NCBI GenBank assembly: GCA_023898385.1
Contig: CP060220.1
Span: forward strand, 2,480,001-2,544,000
Direction: 5' to 3'
Length of the DNA stretch: 64,000 nt
From: Pseudobdellovibrionaceae bacterium
GTDB lineage: Bacteria > Bdellovibrionota > Bdellovibrionia > Bdellovibrionales > UBA1609
A model generated the notes under the pieces. It ran no database searches, was not told the DNA's origin, and saw only the letters and a program-made list of their open reading frames with translations. The first letter of the stretch is position 1; each line of letters starts with the position of its first letter. Positions 52,903 to 62,398 of this stretch are shown piece after piece. A program made the translations under genes and the position numbers.

Positions 52903-53607
52903 ATGGCTATGGAACTCGTATTTTATGTAAAAAGTGGGCCTCTGGCCGGCCATGTGTTTCCCATTAAAGAAGGCAGCATATTGGGACGGGCCGGGGTGGA
53001 TGTGAGTTTGAACGATGGGAAGGTCTCCTCCCGACACGCCGAAGTTCGTCGGTCTAAAACCGGGGAATTCCAGTTAGTCGACTTAAAATCGCGAAATGGC
53101 TTAAAAATTGACGGCCAACGGGTGGATCAGGTCGCGTTGACGCGCGGCACTACTGTGCAGATAGGCAACTCCCACCTTGAAGTGCAGCTTGCGCCTGAAG
53201 CGGCCCCAAAAAAACGAGAGGAACCTAGAGCTAAACCCTGGACCCAAAACCTTAGTGACTATCTGCAAACCCAAAAACCCAAAACGATGAACAAAGAACA
53301 GGTCGTCCAGCCATTTTCAACCCCTGTTAAATTGAAATTTATTCGGGGCCCTCAATTGATGACCGAATGGACGCTCGGCTATGGTCCTAGGGATATTGGA
53401 GCCGGCGGCATCGACCTCCATTTAACTGATGAACAACTACCTGAAAAGGCCTTTTCCATTCACTCAGAAAATGGGAGCCCTCGCTTTTTAACCGATCACC
53501 CGCTAAAAGTAACCCTAAATGATTTATCTACTTCTGCCGAAATGTTAAAAGATGGTGATTTAATTAAAATCGGTAATACTTGGATCAGGATTAGTTTCGG
53601 CCAATGA
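52903..53607 (+). CDS. FHA-domain protein
   Basis: 234 residues, likely phosphothreonine-binding. The FHA fold is complete at residues 5-95: GSILGRAGVDVSLNDGKVSS, SSRHAEV and LVDLKSRNGLKIDGQRV. A linker follows, then residues 140-234 look like a second, degenerate FHA-like sandwich (ENGSPRFLTDHPLKVTLNDL, KIGNTWIRISFG). The stop overlaps the start of the next gene (ATGA), indicating translational coupling with the hydrolase. Divergent from rpsF. Confidence 0.88.
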   Translation: MAMELVFYVKSGPLAGHVFPIKEGSILGRAGVDVSLNDGKVSSRHAEVRRSKTGEFQLVDLKSRNGLKIDGQRVDQVALTRGTTVQIGNSHLEVQLAPEAAPKKREEPRAKPWTQNLSDYLQTQKPKTMNKEQVVQPFSTPVKLKFIRGPQLMTEWTLGYGPRDIGAGGIDLHLTDEQLPEKAFSIHSENGSPRFLTDHPLKVTLNDLSTSAEMLKDGDLIKIGNTWIRISFGQ

Positions 53608-54479
53608 GCAAAATCTTAAAATCAACAGGATACGTAAAGAGCTTTGATGGCTCACGCATATATTACGAAATACGAGGCCAGGGAAAGCCTATCGTTATGG
53701 CCTACGGTATTGGATGCCTTATTAATCACTGGCAACATCAAATCAAATACTTTTCAGAAAACTATCAAACGATTGTTTTTGACTACCGGGCTCACCACAA
53801 CAGTGAAATCCCTATGGATAGGTCAAATATAAGTATCGACGCCTTAGCTCGAGATATTAAATACCTCCTAGATCACCTCGAAATTAGTAAAGCGAGCTTT
53901 TTCGGCCACAGTTTCGGCACACAAGTCCTCATTCGTTGCATTGATATATACCCTCAGTTCTTCGATAATCTTATATTCATTAACGGATTTGCATCTAATC
54001 CCATTCGTGGCATGTTCGGCACAGACCTCGTCACCAAGGTTTTTCAAAATATAAAACAAGGTTATGATTTCTTGCCCGAAACATTTCGCGAATTGTGGCG
54101 AGTGACAACTAATAATTCTCTAGCCATACAACTCAGCGCTCTAGCTGGTGGATTTAATATAAACCTGACTCACTTAAAAGATATTGAGATCTATTCTCGA
54201 GGTATCAGCTCTGTTGACCTGGAAGCTTTCTTGCGACTGTTTGAAAATATGATGAACTATGACGGCCGCCCTGTATTCGACCGAATCGATGTTCCCGTGC
54301 TCATTATTGGCGGCTCAAAAGACTCCGTCACACCTCAAAAGTATCAAGAAGAAATGCATGTTAAAATCCGAAACAGTCAATTCTTGATGGTGCCCTATGG
54401 CTCTCACTGTACACAACTGGACATGCCTGAATACGTAAATCTTCGAATAGAGAAGTTCTTAAAAGCGCTGGCTTATTGA
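53604..54479 (+). CDS. Alpha/beta hydrolase
   Basis: 291 residues. Fold landmarks are the early SRIYYEIRGQGKPIVMAYGI, FDYRAHHNSE, the nucleophile elbow FFGHSFGTQVLIR (catalytic Ser about residue 99), the acid region VLIIGGSKDSVTP, and the late His in PYGSHCTQLDMP. The oxyanion motif near AYGIGCL is not the usual HG, so substrate and activity are open. It is coupled to the FHA gene, which suggests a joint signalling or envelope role. The codon use looks somewhat more AT-rich than the neighbour. Confidence 0.85.
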   Translation: MSKILKSTGYVKSFDGSRIYYEIRGQGKPIVMAYGIGCLINHWQHQIKYFSENYQTIVFDYRAHHNSEIPMDRSNISIDALARDIKYLLDHLEISKASFFGHSFGTQVLIRCIDIYPQFFDNLIFINGFASNPIRGMFGTDLVTKVFQNIKQGYDFLPETFRELWRVTTNNSLAIQLSALAGGFNINLTHLKDIEIYSRGISSVDLEAFLRLFENMMNYDGRPVFDRIDVPVLIIGGSKDSVTPQKYQEEMHVKIRNSQFLMVPYGSHCTQLDMPEYVNLRIEKFLKALAY

Positions 54480-54489
54480 CCCGCTTGGA

Positions 54490-54680
54490 AATTTAGAAGG
54501 TCGTCGGCACCCGAGAGGGGGGGCGTGCGGTGCCATCCCGCAGTGGCGACCCGAGTGGCCGCATGTCGTCTTCGGATTGCGTCACTGCGTGCCGCAACCC
54601 GGATACGCCATGCACATCGGGAGCACACTGCGGGATGGCACCGCACGCCCCCCTCTCGGGTGCCGACGACCTTCCAAATT
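54490..54680 (+). mobile_element. Long hairpin element, copy 2 (conserved core, unique arms)
   Basis: Left arm 54490-54545 and right arm 54626-54680 pair with one bulged G (seven G on the left against six C on the right) and one mismatch (54495). The core 54552-54619 equals the copy 1 core in reverse orientation except for the few apical bases (GCG against TTCG). Next to the core the pairing CCCGA/TCGGG replaces CACGA/TCGTG of copy 1, a compensatory change. The arms are strongly GC-rich, unlike the surrounding sequence. It stands between the hydrolase stop and the shared terminator. Confidence 0.85.
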
Positions 54681-54707
54681 CTAGTGATAATATTTTATCG
54701 ATTGGGT

Positions 54708-54742
54708 AAAAAAAAGCCAGGCTCTCGGGCCTGGCTTTTTTT
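54708..54742. terminator. Bidirectional terminator
   Basis: A run of eight A, stem GCCAGGC/GCCTGGC with a six-base loop, then seven T. It serves both the FHA-hydrolase unit on the plus strand and the convergent subtilase gene on the minus strand. Confidence 0.93.
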
Positions 54743-54762
54743 CCTTGTATTTCTACTGGTGG

Positions 54763-56388
54763 TTATTCGAAGGCGACTCCGGTTATGTCAAACCCATATT
54801 GATTTACACTTTTGTCGCTCTTCAATTCAATGATCATCTTTTCACCACTGACGGCAGGTGAGAAAGACTCATCGTGATTGCCGCTCCAACGACCTATCTC
54901 GTCACCGGCTTCATTTTTAAATACTACGAAGTCATAATTTCTCTCGGTATTGAACTTCGAGAAATAAACGGCGAACTTCTTAGCTCCTGGCACAGATACC
55001 TCAAATGAAAGGGCTGTTCCGTTTTCATAGGGGTGCGGCGTAGAAAGATCGTGTGGCGCAGATTTCCAACCCGAAGGATCGTTGGGATCCCGTGGCGGTG
55101 GAGTATTTGTCAATGCATGATAGGCATTTACAAAGCCTGAACTTACAAGTCTGTTTCGAAGTGCCGCTAACGGTTGGGCCGTGGCGATCAGGCGTTCGAT
55201 CACCTGCTCTGGAGATAAATTGGGCTCTTGTGCTAACATAAGCGCTGCAACGCCCGATACGTGGGGTGTTGCCATTGATGTACCACTCCACGATTTATAG
55301 CCATCGGGTGTTGTACTGTAAACGTCCACACCGGGGGCCGCTATGTCTACTGTTTCCCGTCCGTAGTTTGAAAAGTAAGCCAGGTCTCCGCGATTGTTTA
55401 TTGCCGCTACAGAAAGTACGTTCGACATTTCATAGTTTGAAGGATAGTGAGCCGAATTGTCATTGTTGGTGCCATCATTGCCGGCAGCTGCAATAAATAA
55501 AATACCTTTGTCGCTGGCTCTTTGAATAGCGTCGGCCAGTTGTTCACTGTAGCCGCCGCCACCCCATGAGTTACTCATAATATCAACTCCCATGGCAGTT
55601 GCATAATCAATGGAGCTCACAGCATCAGCCAATGTTCCACTTCCAGAGGCTGTTAAAAATTTAACGCCCATGATGCTGACTTGCCAGTTCACTCCAACTA
55701 TTCCAAAACCATCGTCACCTCTGGCGCCGATAGTGCCTGAACAGTGTGATCCGTGACCCTGGTCGTCCAAGGGGTCACCGTCGTTGTTTGCAAAGTCATA
55801 TCCATGAACGTCATCAATAAAGCCATTGCCGTCATCGTCGACACCAGCCTCACCATTGGCTTCGGCTTCATTGACCCAAATGTTTGGCGCCAAGTCTTGA
55901 TTCGTGTAGTCAACTCCCGTATCAATCACGGCAACGACTATATCTTTTGAACCCGTTTGAATGTCCCAGGCCGCTTCTGCATCGATGTCGATACCCTCGA
56001 CACCTTTTTGCGATCCTATGGCTTGCCCCACATTGAGAAGCCCCCACAATTGGGTGAGATCTGGATCATTCGGTAATCGATTTATCCTATATATATAGTT
56101 TGGCTCTACCACCTCGACTAAAGGATTCTCTTTGAGAGTCTTTAGGCCTGATGACAACGTTTCAATCAAAGGTCTTTTTACAAGTAATGCGCCTGAGGCT
56201 TCAGAAACTCGTCGAACTACTTTTGCATTGAGTTTAATTTCTATATTGTCTAGGGCTCCGATGGTCTTTGGATTTTTGAGTTTAACAACGTACTCACCAG
56301 GTACAAACTCTGCGTCAGCTCGAGCGACATTGACCGCTAGTGACAACGTGAGTGCTGCCGCTAATAGCCATGCTTTTTGATGAATCAT
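54763..56388 (-). CDS. Secreted subtilisin-like serine protease (S8)
   Basis: 541 residues from the ATG at 56388, behind GGGAGG; a longer frame has no such site. Signal peptide (LLAAALTLSLAVNVARA), an inhibitor I9-like propeptide (GEYVVKLKN... VEPNYIY, residues 23-105), then the catalytic domain with Asp in VAVIDTGVDYTN (about 155), His in GHGSHCSGTIG (about 214) and Ser in SGTSMATPHVSG (about 368). A calcium-site-like segment DDDGNGFIDD is present. The last 100 residues form a beta-rich CUB/P-domain-like module. Secreted proteases of this kind are abundant in predatory bacteria. Confidence 0.93.
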   Translation of the reverse strand: MIHQKAWLLAAALTLSLAVNVARADAEFVPGEYVVKLKNPKTIGALDNIEIKLNAKVVRRVSEASGALLVKRPLIETLSSGLKTLKENPLVEVVEPNYIYRINRLPNDPDLTQLWGLLNVGQAIGSQKGVEGIDIDAEAAWDIQTGSKDIVVAVIDTGVDYTNQDLAPNIWVNEAEANGEAGVDDDGNGFIDDVHGYDFANNDGDPLDDQGHGSHCSGTIGARGDDGFGIVGVNWQVSIMGVKFLTASGSGTLADAVSSIDYATAMGVDIMSNSWGGGGYSEQLADAIQRASDKGILFIAAAGNDGTNNDNSAHYPSNYEMSNVLSVAAINNRGDLAYFSNYGRETVDIAAPGVDVYSTTPDGYKSWSGTSMATPHVSGVAALMLAQEPNLSPEQVIERLIATAQPLAALRNRLVSSGFVNAYHALTNTPPPRDPNDPSGWKSAPHDLSTPHPYENGTALSFEVSVPGAKKFAVYFSKFNTERNYDFVVFKNEAGDEIGRWSGNHDESFSPAVSGEKMIIELKSDKSVNQYGFDITGVAFE

Positions 56389-56531
56389 AGATGACCTCCC
56401 ATGGTCGTTAACTAGATGCCTTCCGTGGCGTAACAAGGAAGAAAAATTACCTCAGTTCCAAAATGGTACCAGCTAGACCACACACTGGGTAAGCATTAGA
56501 AAAAAATTGGACTTTGATAAGGGAAGTATAG

Positions 56532-56765
56532 CTAAGCGGATTTCGCCTTTTCAGCTGGGCATTGGTTGGGAGCGTCGAAATCAAAACTCAACTGCAGTGG
56601 TTGTGATGCTCGGTTTTTTTCTGGTTGAGGTTCGGGCTTAACATGATTCACCGGCCGAAGGTCTTGGGCGGCCTGCTCAAGATGTTTTAAAAATGCTTTT
56701 TGAGTTGATAATGGTGCCTCTTTGTTAAATCCCAGCTCTTCTAATATTTGACCGACGTGTTTCAT
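56532..56765 (-). CDS. Small protein of unknown function
   Basis: 77 residues with a good GAGGGG site seven bases before the ATG. The first half is helical and charged (ILEELGFNKEAPLSTQKAFL), the second half Pro/Gln-rich (VKPEPQPEKNRASQPLQL) and probably unstructured. No family is recognised. DnaA-box-like sequences lie about 175 bases upstream. Confidence 0.6.
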   Translation of the reverse strand: MKHVGQILEELGFNKEAPLSTQKAFLKHLEQAAQDLRPVNHVKPEPQPEKNRASQPLQLSFDFDAPNQCPAEKAKSA

Positions 56766-57027
56766 CTAAGACCCCTCGGCTTGGCAGAATCATAACTTGA
56801 GGGAAATCAATGATGATCGTCGAGATGAAGGCCCCCGCCCCTAAATAAACGACCTCCTCTTTTACCAAAGGGGTTAGCCTGTTTTTTAAAATTTGTTTGG
56901 CTCGCCGGGCCAGAGACTTAGCAAATCCGGCAACGTTTTGTGGATATCCCTGTGGACAATGTACACAACTCACTAAATTTAGAGTTTTGCATGGCATTGG
57001 ACACTAAATATAGGTTTAGTTACTCAA
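56766..57027. other. Intergenic region with two DnaA-box-like sequences
   Basis: About 260 bases between sdhB and the small gene. TGTGGATAT (56939-56947) and TGTGGACAA (56951-56959) are each one base from the DnaA-box consensus read on the minus strand. A 90-codon minus-strand frame covers the region but has poor coding character and is not annotated as a gene. Confidence 0.3.
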
Positions 57028-57777
57028 CTAATCCCGGGCCTTCAACATGGCTGAGCGGAAATCTTTGTTCATCATGGCTATGTTTTCTAGGCTAATTTCC
57101 TTAGGACATGCTGCTGAACAAGCTCCTGTGTTAGTACAAGCTCCAAAACCCTCTTCATCCATTTGCAGAACCATGCTTCTGGCTCTAGCGTCTCGTTCAG
57201 CCTGACCTTGAGGAAGAAGACCTAAGTGAGCTAACTTTGCTGAAACAAACAGGCTGGCTGAAGCATTTTTACAAGCTGCAACACAAGCTCCACACCCGAT
57301 ACACGCCGCCGCTGCAAAAGAAAGATCAGCGTCTGATTTCGGCACAGGGATACAATTGGCATCTTGCGCATTTCCTGTATTTACCGAAATAAATCCACCA
57401 GCTTGAATGATTCGGTCAAAAGCTGATCGGTCCACCACCAAATCTCGTACCACTGGAAATGCTTTGGCTCGAAATGGCTCTACAGTTACAGAGTCCCCGT
57501 CTTTAAATCTCCGCATATGCAACTGACAAACCGTTGTTCCTCTATCCGGACCATGAGCACAACCATTTATCACGAGGCTACACGCCCCACAGATTCCTTC
57601 GCGACAGTCATGATCAAACTCAACTGGATCTTTACCTTGCTTGATCAGGTCTTCGTTCATCACGTCAAGCATTTCGAGGAAAGACATCTCTGGCGAAATA
57701 TCTTTAGCCTCATAGTCCATAAACTCACCCTTTTTATCAGGACCTGTTTGCCGCCATACTTTGAGTTTAAGGTTCAT
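57028..57777 (-). CDS. sdhB: Succinate dehydrogenase/fumarate reductase iron-sulfur subunit
   Basis: Passes electrons from the flavoprotein to quinone. 249 residues. The 2Fe-2S site is CREGICGACSLV with a distal Cys near residue 84 (TTVCQLHM), and the C-terminal ferredoxin part has CIGCGACVAACKN and CTNTGACSAACPKE. It belongs to the non-classical SdhB type that pairs with a single-subunit SdhC cytochrome b. Last gene of the sdhC-sdhA-sdhB operon, 11 bases behind sdhA. Confidence 0.95.
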   Translation of the reverse strand: MNLKLKVWRQTGPDKKGEFMDYEAKDISPEMSFLEMLDVMNEDLIKQGKDPVEFDHDCREGICGACSLVINGCAHGPDRGTTVCQLHMRRFKDGDSVTVEPFRAKAFPVVRDLVVDRSAFDRIIQAGGFISVNTGNAQDANCIPVPKSDADLSFAAAACIGCGACVAACKNASASLFVSAKLAHLGLLPQGQAERDARARSMVLQMDEEGFGACTNTGACSAACPKEISLENIAMMNKDFRSAMLKARD

Positions 57778-57788
57778 AACTGTATTCC

Positions 57789-59717
57789 TTACTTGTAACT
57801 TCTTGTTGAAAGTTTCACGTATTCAAACTGCAATGATTCAACGTGTTTTCTCCAATCAATGGAGTTCCCGTTACTAGTCGCCTCCCAAGCCGATACATGA
57901 CAAAATTTTTCGTCATCACGTTTTGCTTCATTTTCTGGCGTCTGATGCTCTTCTCTGAAATGTCCACCACAGGATTCTTCTCTATCTAGGCCGTCTTTGG
58001 CCATGAGCTCACCCAGCTCCAGAAAGTCGGCCACCCGTCCCGCCTTCTCCACTTCACTATTTTTGTAATTTTTGTCTCCAGCCACCTTAACGTCAGCCCA
58101 GAACTCTTCTCTTAAGTTATGAATATGGTTTGCGGCTTCTTTCAGACCCTGCGAACTACGAGACATTCCTACATGCTCCCACATGAGGCGACCCAAGCGC
58201 CGATGAAAATCATCCACTGATTGCTTTCCATCTACGGACAAAAGCTTGTCCAACCGTTCTTTCACTTGCGCACGACTGTCTTGAAAGGCTTTGTCTTCCG
58301 CAGTCACTTCGGGCAACTTGTGAGTCGCCAGGAAATTTCCTAATGTATAGGGAATAATAAAATAGCCATCGGCTAACCCTTGCATCAATGCCGATGCTCC
58401 TAGGCGGTTAGCACCATGATCGGAAAAGTTCGCCTCGCCCAAGGCGTGCAAACCAGGAATGGTCGTTTGCAAATTGTAATCCACCCATAAACCACCCATC
58501 GTGTAATGAACCGCTGGAAAAATACGCATGGGCACTTCATAGGGATTTTCACCGGCTATCTTTTCATACATTTGAAAAAGGTTGCCGTACTTTTCGCTAA
58601 CGGCTTGTTTACCCAATCGCTGAATGGCATCTCTAAAATCAAGATACACCGCCATACCAGTTGGCCCTACTCCACGTCCCTCATCAGATCGAAACTTTGC
58701 CTGGCGGGAGGCGACGTCTCGTGGAACCAAATTTCCGAAACTGGGATAGATTCGCTCCAAGTAGTAATCGCGGTCTTCGTCAGGTATATCTTTGGGTGAA
58801 CGTTTATCGTCTTTATTTTTGGGCACCCACACTCTGCCATCATTCCGCAAAGATTCAGACATCAAAGTGAGTTTTGACTGGTAATCTCCCGAGACGGGGA
58901 TGCATGTGGGATGTATTTGAGTAAAACAGGGGTTGGCAAATAAGGCGCCCTTCTTATGACATCTCCATGCCGCCGTAGCATTACTATTCATTGCATTCGT
59001 AGATAGGAAAAAGACGTTGCCGTATCCACCTGTCGCTAATACAACGGCATCCGCTGGATAAGATTCAATTTCGCCATTAATCAAGTTTCTTACCGTAATA
59101 CCACGGGCGACGCCGTCAACGAGAACCAAATCCAACATCTCTCGGCGAGGAAAAAGTTGCACTTTTCCTTTATTTACCTGGCGCATCAATGCCGAGTATG
59201 CCCCAATTAATAACTGTTGTCCTGTTTGCCCTCTTGCATAGAACGTTCGAGAAACCTGAGCCCCTCCAAAGGATCGATTATCAAGCATTCCACCATAGTC
59301 ACGAGCAAATGGCACACCTTGCGCTACACACTGGTCGATAATGTGGTTAGATATTTGCGCCAATCGATAGACATTGGCTTCTCTGGCCCTAAAGTCGCCT
59401 CCTTTTACAGTATCGTAAAATAGTCGATAGATGGAATCGCCATCATTAGGATAATTTTTTGCAGCATTTATCCCGCCCTGAGCCGCAATTGAGTGAGCTC
59501 TTCTTGGTGAGTCGTGAATGCAAAAGCTTTGAACATTATATCCTAATTCGGCCAACGATGCCGCGGCCGATGCTCCGGCCAGCCCCGTTCCAACCACAGC
59601 TATGGTGTACTTCCGTTTGTTTGCCGGGTTTACAAGCTTTAAGTTAAAACGATGTTGGTCCCATTTTTCTTGAATAGGTCCATTTGGTATCCCTGCATCT
59701 AAACTGATATCTGCCAT
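57789..59717 (-). CDS. sdhA: Succinate dehydrogenase/fumarate reductase flavoprotein subunit
   Basis: Oxidises succinate with covalently bound FAD. 642 residues. The dinucleotide fold VVGTGLAGASAAASLAELGY lies near residue 41, and HSIAAQGGINAAKNY contains the His expected to bind FAD. Substrate residues are in FTQIHPTCIP and in HGANRLGASALMQGLADG. It lies between sdhC (12 bases) and sdhB (11 bases). Confidence 0.96.
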   Translation of the reverse strand: MADISLDAGIPNGPIQEKWDQHRFNLKLVNPANKRKYTIAVVGTGLAGASAAASLAELGYNVQSFCIHDSPRRAHSIAAQGGINAAKNYPNDGDSIYRLFYDTVKGGDFRAREANVYRLAQISNHIIDQCVAQGVPFARDYGGMLDNRSFGGAQVSRTFYARGQTGQQLLIGAYSALMRQVNKGKVQLFPRREMLDLVLVDGVARGITVRNLINGEIESYPADAVVLATGGYGNVFFLSTNAMNSNATAAWRCHKKGALFANPCFTQIHPTCIPVSGDYQSKLTLMSESLRNDGRVWVPKNKDDKRSPKDIPDEDRDYYLERIYPSFGNLVPRDVASRQAKFRSDEGRGVGPTGMAVYLDFRDAIQRLGKQAVSEKYGNLFQMYEKIAGENPYEVPMRIFPAVHYTMGGLWVDYNLQTTIPGLHALGEANFSDHGANRLGASALMQGLADGYFIIPYTLGNFLATHKLPEVTAEDKAFQDSRAQVKERLDKLLSVDGKQSVDDFHRRLGRLMWEHVGMSRSSQGLKEAANHIHNLREEFWADVKVAGDKNYKNSEVEKAGRVADFLELGELMAKDGLDREESCGGHFREEHQTPENEAKRDDEKFCHVSAWEATSNGNSIDWRKHVESLQFEYVKLSTRSYK

Positions 59718-59729
59718 ATCCCATTCACC

Positions 59730-60395
59730 TTATAAAAATAAAAACACATAAACTGGTTGCGAAACAAAAACACCCGCTACGACCACACCATACGCCCGAC
59801 CAAATAACTCGATTTTGGGCGTATACTTAGGGTGATTAAACCCTAAAGTTTGAATGGCTGAACTCACGCCATGACTTAAATGAAAACCCAAAACAGCTAC
59901 TGCCACCACGTAGCCAGCGACGTACAAGGGGCTTTGAAAAACTTCAATGACAAGGCGATATAGATCTCTAACAACTACACCCCCATATTCAGCCATGTAG
60001 TCCGGTCCTGACTTGCCAAACTTAAAGGTCAGCAAATGCCAAATCACGAAGACCAAGATAACCATTCCTTGGTGCCGCATCGTTTTTGTCACTTGACTAG
60101 TCGCCTTGTAGCCCGAGGCCTCTACCGCATAGCGTTGGTCGCGAGCTTTTACGTTCAAAAAACTTAAAGCCAATGCGAGCGCCAGGTGAACCAAAAATAT
60201 GGCCAACAGCCCCGCTTCGATAACATAAATAAAGGGATTGGAGATGAGTTTATAACTATAGAGATTATATGCCTCTGGCCCAATGAAAATCAGCACGTTT
60301 CCTAAGGCATGGGCCAGTACAAACAAACTCAATCCAAGACCAGTTATGCCAACGACTTGTTTTCGACCAATCGTAGAACAGAAAAATCCTGACAT
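59730..60395 (-). CDS. sdhC: Succinate dehydrogenase cytochrome b subunit
   Basis: Membrane anchor that binds haem and quinone. 221 residues with five hydrophobic helices (for example VVGITGLGLSLFVLAHALGN, YVIEAGLLAIFLVHLALALA, GMVILVFVIWHLLTF, YVAGYVVAVAVLGFHLSHGV). Conserved His in LAHALG, LVHLAL, RHQGM and FHLSHG can ligate two haems, as in the b558 type. There is no separate sdhD. First gene of its operon, divergent from etfB. Confidence 0.93.
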   Translation of the reverse strand: MSGFFCSTIGRKQVVGITGLGLSLFVLAHALGNVLIFIGPEAYNLYSYKLISNPFIYVIEAGLLAIFLVHLALALALSFLNVKARDQRYAVEASGYKATSQVTKTMRHQGMVILVFVIWHLLTFKFGKSGPDYMAEYGGVVVRDLYRLVIEVFQSPLYVAGYVVAVAVLGFHLSHGVSSAIQTLGFNHPKYTPKIELFGRAYGVVVAGVFVSQPVYVFLFL

Positions 60396-60640
60396 TTTTT
60401 ATATTCCTTGTTGCCGGCTAAAAGAGCATCACAATTGTTCGTACATTCAATGAGTTAAGGCAACTTTATTTTCAGTGAAGCGGCGTTGCAATCTCATCTG
60501 ATCATGGCCCAAACTGCTGCTCGTGAATTTGCCTTTTAGTGAAGGTTTGTCTATAGTTCCGAAGGCCCATCGAGGCTTATGCGTCTTAGGCTGATGCTAT
60601 TTTCGTAAATACAGCTGAGGAATCATTAAGGAGTCTACCC

Positions 60641-61417
60641 ATGAAAATCATAGTGTGCGTAAAACAGGTGCCTGACACGGAAACCAAAATAAATTTGAGC
60701 AGCGACAGTCAATCCATCGACTCCTCGGGAATTAAGTGGATTATGAACCCTTACGACAAAAACGGTGTGGAAGAAGCCCTCACGCTTAAGGCGGCCCAGC
60801 CGGACAGCACGGTAGTGGCTGTTAGCGTTGGCCCGAAAGCCAGAGTCACTTCCACACTTCGCGAAGCGTTGGCCATGGGCGCTGATGAGGCCATTTTAAT
60901 AGATGCGCCTGACACGATTGATGCGCACCAAACGGCTGAGATCCTGGCAAAAGTGATTTCGAGCGAAGGCAGTTGGGATCTGTGTTTTACCGGCCATCTG
61001 GCTATCGATGATAATGCTGCAAGTGTCAGCCAAATGGTGGCCGAGATTCTCAACGTCCCCCATACAACTGTGGTTTCAAAGTTCAACTTTGCTTCAGGAT
61101 CCTGCACCGTCGAACGAGAGATCGAAGGTGGCGCCCGAGAAGTTGTGGAAATGCGTGGCCCATCAGTTGTCGCGGCCACTAAAAGTTTAAATAAACCTCG
61201 CTACACCAACCCCATGGGTATCATGAAAGCAAAGAAAAAGCCCTTGAAGGAAGTAACGCTCGGAGACCTGGGCCTTGAGGGCTCTGCGGCACGAGTGTTA
61301 CATGAAAATTTTCAATTACCGGCAGACAAGCCGCCAGTAAAAATGATCGATGGTGATCCCTCTCAACAAGCTAAAATGTTGGTTCAACTGCTTCGCGAAG
61401 AAGCCAAAGTAATTTAA
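60641..61417 (+). CDS. etfB: Electron transfer flavoprotein beta subunit
   Basis: With EtfA carries electrons from acyl-CoA dehydrogenases to the quinone pool. 258 residues. KIIVCVKQVPDTETKI is the family opening, NPYDKNGVEEAL and VGPKARVTSTLREALAMGAD bind AMP, and the ANP-loop region VEREIEGGAREVVEMRGPSV is complete. AAGGAG precedes the ATG. etfA follows after 11 bases. The 245 bases upstream (from sdhC) hold only promoter-like sequence. Confidence 0.96.
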   Translation: MKIIVCVKQVPDTETKINLSSDSQSIDSSGIKWIMNPYDKNGVEEALTLKAAQPDSTVVAVSVGPKARVTSTLREALAMGADEAILIDAPDTIDAHQTAEILAKVISSEGSWDLCFTGHLAIDDNAASVSQMVAEILNVPHTTVVSKFNFASGSCTVEREIEGGAREVVEMRGPSVVAATKSLNKPRYTNPMGIMKAKKKPLKEVTLGDLGLEGSAARVLHENFQLPADKPPVKMIDGDPSQQAKMLVQLLREEAKVI

Positions 61418-61428
61418 AGGAGTGTCCC

Positions 61429-62397
61429 GTGGCTAATGTCTTAGTATTTTGTGAAGTAGCAAATGGCCAACTTAAAAAAGGCTCTTTGGAGCTTTTGAGT
61501 GCCGCAAAAAATTGTGGTGGCCAAATTTCAGCTGCCGCCATTGGGCTGGCTGCAAATCAAGTTACAGCTGAAATGGGTAAATACGGCGCTAGCGCCGCCT
61601 TTGTCTGTACCGACGAAAAACTATCCCAATATAATCCTGAAGCCTATTCTCAAGTGTTGTCGAAAATTTTTGAACAATCCGGGGCCGACATGATGTTCGC
61701 ATCGTCCACTGCAATGGCTCGAGATCTATTTCCGAGGGTAGCTGAAAAAGTGGCCGCTGGCATAGCTAGTGACTGTACAGAACTTTCATTTACGAACGGT
61801 CAAGTAAAAGTGCGCCGTCCCTTGTATGCCGGTAAATGCAGCGCCGAGGTGAAGTTCCAAAATTGTGACAAGCAAATTATTTTGATGCGCCCAAACCAAC
61901 TGCCAGTAGGTGAAGGCAATGGCTCTGGTGAAATTAATGTCCAGTCTGTACCCTTTGAACCCAATGACTTAAAAACTTTGATTAAGGATATTGTTAAAGG
62001 CACTTCTGAAAAACTGGATCTCACGGAGGCCAATATTATCGTCTCTGGCGGCCGTGGCATGCAAAACTCTGGAAACTTCAAACTGTTGGAAGAGTTAGCC
62101 GACACCCTCGGGGCTACCGTGGGAGCCACTCGAGCTGTTTGTGATGAAGGATGGGTCCCCCACTCCATGCAAGTGGGTCAAACGGGAAAAACCGTAGCCC
62201 CCACTCTCTATATAGCTTGTGGTATTTATGGAGCCATTCAACATTTAGCTGGAATGAGCGGCAGCAAAGTCATTGTAGCCGTTAATACAGATCCTGATGC
62301 CCCCATATTTAAAAAAGCCACGTATGGTATTGTTGGTGATGCGCTCGAGGTTGTTCCGCAATTGACGGAAGAATTTAAAAACCTACTAAGCCAATAA
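61429..62397 (+). CDS. etfA: Electron transfer flavoprotein alpha subunit
   Basis: Binds the FAD of the EtfAB pair. 322 residues from GTG with AAAGGAG upstream. The C-terminal FAD domain is typical: IIVSGGRGMQNSGNFKLLEE, VGATRAVCDEGWVPHSMQVG, GQTGKTVAPTLYIACGIYGA and IVAVNTDPDAPIFKKATYGI. It is followed after one base by the acyltransferase gene. Confidence 0.96.
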   Translation: MANVLVFCEVANGQLKKGSLELLSAAKNCGGQISAAAIGLAANQVTAEMGKYGASAAFVCTDEKLSQYNPEAYSQVLSKIFEQSGADMMFASSTAMARDLFPRVAEKVAAGIASDCTELSFTNGQVKVRRPLYAGKCSAEVKFQNCDKQIILMRPNQLPVGEGNGSGEINVQSVPFEPNDLKTLIKDIVKGTSEKLDLTEANIIVSGGRGMQNSGNFKLLEELADTLGATVGATRAVCDEGWVPHSMQVGQTGKTVAPTLYIACGIYGAIQHLAGMSGSKVIVAVNTDPDAPIFKKATYGIVGDALEVVPQLTEEFKNLLSQ

Positions 62398-62398
62398 C

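Noticed and set aside
56725..56997. 90-codon minus-strand frame upstream of the small gene
   Set aside because: It overlaps the next gene by 41 bases and its ribosome site, and it includes DnaA-box-like repeats and a mixed composition. Coding is not supported.
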